This document shows positions 15,842-18,478 of a stretch of 18,478 bases of DNA, piece by piece. Positions within the stretch are counted from its first letter, which is position 1, and every line of letters begins with the position of its first letter. The DNA is from JAWVFK01 sp033856175 (GTDB lineage: Bacteria > Actinomycetota > Thermoleophilia > Solirubrobacterales > 70-9): contig JAWVFK010000042.1 in the NCBI GenBank assembly GCA_033856175.1, positions 1 to 18,478 on the forward strand, read 5' to 3'. Below the pieces are notes generated by a model. The model was not told the DNA's origin and made no database searches. It was given only the letters and a program-made list of their open reading frames with translations. A program made the position numbers and the translations under genes.

Positions 15842-16363
15842 ATGTCCCGCGGCGCCGCAAGATCCGTGAGCTTGGCGTGCGCGTGCGCCGTTGCCCTGGC
15901 CGGCATCGGCTGCGGCGACCAGAAGGCGAATGACCCGCGGCCGCCGATCGCCGTCGAGACCACGGTCAAGGTCAACGACCAGGAGGTCCTCGTCTCACCC
16001 AACCGCTTCGACTACGGTCAGGGAGAGGGCCTGACGACACCGGCGAACATCGTCGAGGCGCAGGCCGAGGCGCGCGGCGAGAAGGTTCCGCCGCACACCC
16101 AGACGGCGCCGCCGACCCTCGCCGACCAGCCGGTCGTGCTGACGATCGTCAACCTCTCGAACCACCCGATCGCCCTGGCGATCAAGGGCCCGACGACGGC
16201 GACGAGCGCGCGGATCGCCGCCGGCGAGACCGGCAGCCTCAAGGTCGCGCTGCGAACCGGCAAGTACCGGGTCACCGCCCTCGGCCTCAAGAGCGCGAAG
16301 GCGGGCTCGATGGACATCGGTCCAGCGCGCCACTCCTCCCAGAACGACCTACTCCTCCCCTAG
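15842..16363 (+). CDS. Predicted small lipoprotein
   Basis: A 173-residue exported protein. It has a hydrophobic N-terminus ending in LAGIGC, with C24 the likely lipidation site, then an Asp/Lys/Asn linker. The body is rich in beta-strand-forming segments, notably PVVLTIVNLSNHPIALAIKG and GETGSLKVALRTGKYRVTALG, which looks like a small beta-sandwich (cupredoxin-like or Ig-like), with no obvious copper-ligand set. This fold suggestion is inference. It is preceded by ygfZ on the same strand (41 bases) and converges on the nuclease-like coiled-coil gene across a 112-base gap with inverted repeats. I do not recognise a named family and assign no function. Confidence 0.78.
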   Translation: MSRGAARSVSLACACAVALAGIGCGDQKANDPRPPIAVETTVKVNDQEVLVSPNRFDYGQGEGLTTPANIVEAQAEARGEKVPPHTQTAPPTLADQPVVLTIVNLSNHPIALAIKGPTTATSARIAAGETGSLKVALRTGKYRVTALGLKSAKAGSMDIGPARHSSQNDLLLP

Positions 16364-16397
16364 GCCGCCGATACCGGCGCATCTCGGCGTCCTCGCC

Positions 16398-16441
16398 CGA
16401 TCGCCTCGCTCACGTACTGAGTACGCTCGCTTCGCCGATCG
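16398..16441. repeat. Intergenic interrupted palindrome
   Basis: The core CGTAC-TGA-GTACG (16413-16425) is a perfect five-base stem with a three-base loop. It is flanked on both sides by the same word CTCGCT, and further out by two copies of the self-complementary CGATCG (16398-16403 and 16436-16441). It lies between the convergent lipoprotein and nuclease-like genes. It could be part of a bidirectional terminator or a dispersed repeat unit. Confidence 0.5.
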
Positions 16442-16450
16442 GACTGCGTC

Positions 16451-16473
16451 CACCGACCTGCTTGGTCTCGGTG
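16451..16473. terminator. Candidate bidirectional hairpin terminator
   Basis: CACCGACC pairs with GG and TCGGTG, giving eight base pairs with a two-base bulge and a five-base TGCTT loop. It ends just before the stop codon of the minus-strand gene, in the gap between two convergent genes. There is no T-tract on either strand, so the terminator role is tentative. Confidence 0.35.
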
Positions 16474-16475
16474 TC

Positions 16476-17729
16476 CTAGGTGTCCGAAGTCTCGACCAGG
16501 GACTCGATCCGCTCCAGCCTGGCGCGCACCGCCTCGACGAGGGCGTCGAGGTTGGCGCGGGCCTTGTCTGAGCTCGTCTTGATCCCGGTCAGCGCCGAGC
16601 GGATCGCCTGCGCCTGCTTCAGCGTCGAGATCGCCTCTGCCGCGGCGTCGCGCACCGCCACCGCGTCGACCTCCAGCTCACGGTCGCGTGTCATCAGGAC
16701 TCGCGCCGCCGCAAGGCGGTAGGCGACCTCCAGAGCGAGGCTCGCGGGCTCACTCGGATCGACAGCGACGATCAGCTTGTTGCCCTCGTATTCGACGAGG
16801 GACTCGCGGCCGGCAGGTACGCATTGCTCACCGGCGACCACCAGAACGCCGAAGGCGGCGGCGCGGCCCGCCATGCCGTCGTTGAGCTGGGCCCAGGCCT
16901 CGTTCTTGCTCAGCTTGCTGTGCTTGGCCTCGAAGAGCACGCGGGCGCCGGCCGGTCCCTCGCAGGCGCCCAGCTCGACGAGCGTGTCGCCCTTCTTGCC
17001 GCCGCCTTCGGCGCTCTCGAGACCGGTATGGGTCGCGACGTCGCCACGCGCCGATGCGATGCGCTCGATGGCCTCGTGGACAGCCTCCTCGAACGGGCGG
17101 CCCTTGGCCGTGCTCCGGGAACGCTCGGCGTCGAGCTCCTCGCTGGCGCCGAAGCGCTCGCGCAGCGTCACGACCTCCTTCGTCAACTCGTCGATCTGGA
17201 CGCGGTCGGCCTCGCGGTCGCGCTGGCGCCGGGCGTCGAGCTCCTTGAGGCCGCGAACGACGGCCGCCTTGAAGTCGGTCAGCGGGTTGGCGCCGTCCTC
17301 GGCGGAGAAGAGCCGGCCGATCGCGGTCCGCTGCTCCTCGCTCGCCTTGGCGACTATCTCCTTGATCTGCTGCTGAACGGAATCGCTGCGGTCGGCACCG
17401 AAGGCGGCGGCGAGCCGCTCGGCGAGGTCGGCGTTGCCGCTCTCCAGCGTTCCCGCCAGCACCTTGTTGAGATCGCCGACGCCGCGCTCGAGCTCAGCGC
17501 GGACGTAGTCGACGTTGACGGCGGTGCCCTCGGCATCGAGGACGCGGGCGCCGATCTCGACGGCCTTGACCACTGTCTCGGCCGGGCGCTCGCCGGCCTC
17601 GAACCGCTCGCGGACGATTCGGGCGGCGCGCTCGTCGACCACCTCGAGCGCCTCGATCACGAGGCGGTCGTCGAGGACCCGGACCGAGCCGTCGCCTTCG
17701 CCTAGACGCTGTTGTGCAAACGCTTCCAT
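16476..17729 (-). CDS. Coiled-coil protein with a candidate PD-(D/E)XK nuclease core
   Basis: A 417-residue soluble protein I cannot name. Residues 1-200 are mostly helical and charged, with a likely coiled coil at about 150-195 (KELDARRQRDREADRVQIDELTKEV). Residues about 208-325 look like a PD-(D/E)XK nuclease fold: E214/E215 in a helix, D248 in GDTLVEL, and E267-A-K269 in VLFEAKHSK, then a helix with QLNDGMAGRAAAFGVLVVAG. This is the spacing of the D...ExK site in DUF2130-like and restriction-endonuclease-like proteins. Residues 330-417 are again helical. The ATG is used, but no good Shine-Dalgarno is seen and internal GTG starts are possible. It is divergent from ccr. No partner methylase or helicase is in the window. 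The nuclease call rests on motif spacing, not a family match. Confidence 0.72.
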   Translation of the reverse strand: MEAFAQQRLGEGDGSVRVLDDRLVIEALEVVDERAARIVRERFEAGERPAETVVKAVEIGARVLDAEGTAVNVDYVRAELERGVGDLNKVLAGTLESGNADLAERLAAAFGADRSDSVQQQIKEIVAKASEEQRTAIGRLFSAEDGANPLTDFKAAVVRGLKELDARRQRDREADRVQIDELTKEVVTLRERFGASEELDAERSRSTAKGRPFEEAVHEAIERIASARGDVATHTGLESAEGGGKKGDTLVELGACEGPAGARVLFEAKHSKLSKNEAWAQLNDGMAGRAAAFGVLVVAGEQCVPAGRESLVEYEGNKLIVAVDPSEPASLALEVAYRLAAARVLMTRDRELEVDAVAVRDAAAEAISTLKQAQAIRSALTGIKTSSDKARANLDALVEAVRARLERIESLVETSDT

Positions 17730-17785
17730 GAGAGCTTGTCAAGGTAGTCGCGCCCTCGGACAGGAACCTGACCGGCGTTCTCGAT

Positions 17786-17791
17786 TAGGAT
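17786..17791 (+). promoter_or_regulatory. Candidate -10 hexamer TAGGAT for ccr
   Basis: Lies nine bases before the TTG and fifteen before the GTG that could start ccr. Its TAG is also the in-frame stop that limits the ccr frame upstream. No clear -35. Confidence 0.4.
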
Positions 17792-17800
17792 TCGCGCGCT

Positions 17801-18478
17801 TTGGCAGTGGATGTCTCCGAACTCACGAAGCTCGACGTCGAGCCCGGCACCCTGCCGGCGACGATGGCCGCATGGGTGATCCGCCAGGAGCGCGAGGGCC
17901 AGCCCACCGATGCCTTCCAGCTCGAGGAGATCGAGGTCCCCGAGCCCGGCGCCTTCGAGGTCATCGTCCGGGTGATGGCCGCCGGCGTCAACTTCAACAA
18001 CGTCTGGGCCGCGCTCGGCGAGCCGGTGTCGGTCTTCGGCTATGGCGATCATCCGGAGTACGGCCACCACATCGGCGGCTCCGACGCCTCCGGCGTCGTC
18101 TGGAAGGTCGGCGAGGGCGTCACCCGCTGGAAGCCCGGCGACGAGGTCGTGATCCACTGCAACCAGGCCTCCTACGAGGACGTCGAGGTCCACGGCCTCG
18201 ACCCGCTCGCCGCGCCAAGCCAGCAGATCTGGGGCTACGAGACGACCTGGGGCTCGTTCGCGCAGTTCACGAAGGTCCAGGCCCAGCAGCTCATCCCGAA
18301 GCCGAAGAACCTCACCTGGGAGGAGTCCGCCTCCTACGGCCTCGTCTACTTCACCGCCTACCGCATGCTGATCGACCAGTGCGAGCTACAGGCCGGCCAC
18401 AACGTGCTGATCTGGGGCTCCGCGGGCGCGCTCGGCGTGTTCGCCACCCAGCTCTGCGCGGCCGCCGGCGCGAACGCC
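17801..18478 (+). CDS. ccr: Crotonyl-CoA carboxylase/reductase, 5' part
   Basis: A medium-chain dehydrogenase/reductase that reductively carboxylates crotonyl-CoA to ethylmalonyl-CoA with NADPH and CO2. About 226 codons are present and the gene runs off the right edge; the full family is near 430-450 residues. The sequence includes VNFNNVWAALGEPVS, GYGDHPEYGHHIGGSDASG, GDEVVIHCNQ, QIWGYETTWGSFAQF, and the start of the nucleotide-binding fold, LIWGSAGALGVFATQL. This strongly resembles Ccr and sets it apart from simple quinone oxidoreductases. The frame is closed by TAG just upstream, so the start is TTG at 17801 or GTG at 17807. The TTG fits the hexamer spacing better; the GTG is the better codon. 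It is divergent from the nuclease-like gene. Acrylyl-CoA or other enoyl-CoA carboxylase/reductase specificity is possible. Confidence 0.92.
   Translation, partial: MAVDVSELTKLDVEPGTLPATMAAWVIRQEREGQPTDAFQLEEIEVPEPGAFEVIVRVMAAGVNFNNVWAALGEPVSVFGYGDHPEYGHHIGGSDASGVVWKVGEGVTRWKPGDEVVIHCNQASYEDVEVHGLDPLAAPSQQIWGYETTWGSFAQFTKVQAQQLIPKPKNLTWEESASYGLVYFTAYRMLIDQCELQAGHNVLIWGSAGALGVFATQLCAAAGANA

Noticed and set aside
17702..18193. 163-codon minus-strand open frame upstream of the nuclease-like gene
   Set aside because: Antisense to the well-conserved start of ccr.

Overview
The window is high-GC, densely packed bacterial DNA with frequent GTG starts. Coenzyme F420 biosynthesis genes, a DivIVA-family protein, an acyl-CoA carboxylase and a crotonyl-CoA carboxylase/reductase suggest an actinobacterium, possibly of the Thermoleophilia type. 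The lineage is inferred from gene content and composition; there is no rRNA or other marker in the window. I found no tRNA, rRNA, CRISPR array, insertion sequence or phage gene, and no gene-free stretch longer than about 150 bases.

Region 1 (1-5070, all minus strand) is an acyl-CoA cluster. In transcription order it encodes a BadH/FabG-type SDR dehydrogenase, a FlK-like hotdog thioesterase, an HMG-CoA lyase, a 3-hydroxyacyl-CoA dehydrogenase, a DivIVA-family coiled-coil protein and the carboxyltransferase subunit of an acyl-CoA carboxylase that runs off the left edge. The enzymes fit breakdown of leucine or other branched or cyclic acyl-CoAs. The DivIVA-like gene inside this run is unexpected.

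Region 2 (5151-10824) is a coenzyme F420 locus. npdG-cofD-cofC-cofE run on the plus strand and converge on a small cupin gene and fbiC (FO synthase, a CofG-CofH fusion) on the minus strand. Together these cover FO synthesis, phospho-substrate activation and transfer, polyglutamylation, and exchange of electrons between F420 and NADP. The FMN-binding dehydro-F420-0 reductase domain that mycobacterial FbiB carries is absent from this CofE.

Region 3 (10859-14758) holds an aquaporin with an unusual predicted selectivity filter, a solitary NMT1/THI5-like substrate-binding lipoprotein, a receiver-like small protein, an unknown 120-residue protein and an NRAMP (MntH) metal transporter.

Region 4 (14838-18478) holds a YgfZ-type folate-binding protein, a small lipoprotein, a short intergenic stretch with inverted repeats, a large coiled-coil protein with a candidate PD-(D/E)XK nuclease core, and the start of a crotonyl-CoA carboxylase/reductase gene that runs off the right edge.

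A recurrent hexamer close to TAGGCT sits 6-9 bases upstream of many start codons that lack a Shine-Dalgarno sequence, suggesting widespread leaderless transcripts. No single new system is demonstrated. The best leads are the DivIVA-carboxylase linkage with its 11-residue repeat, the F420 pathway gap, the aquaporin filter and the nuclease-like coiled-coil protein.
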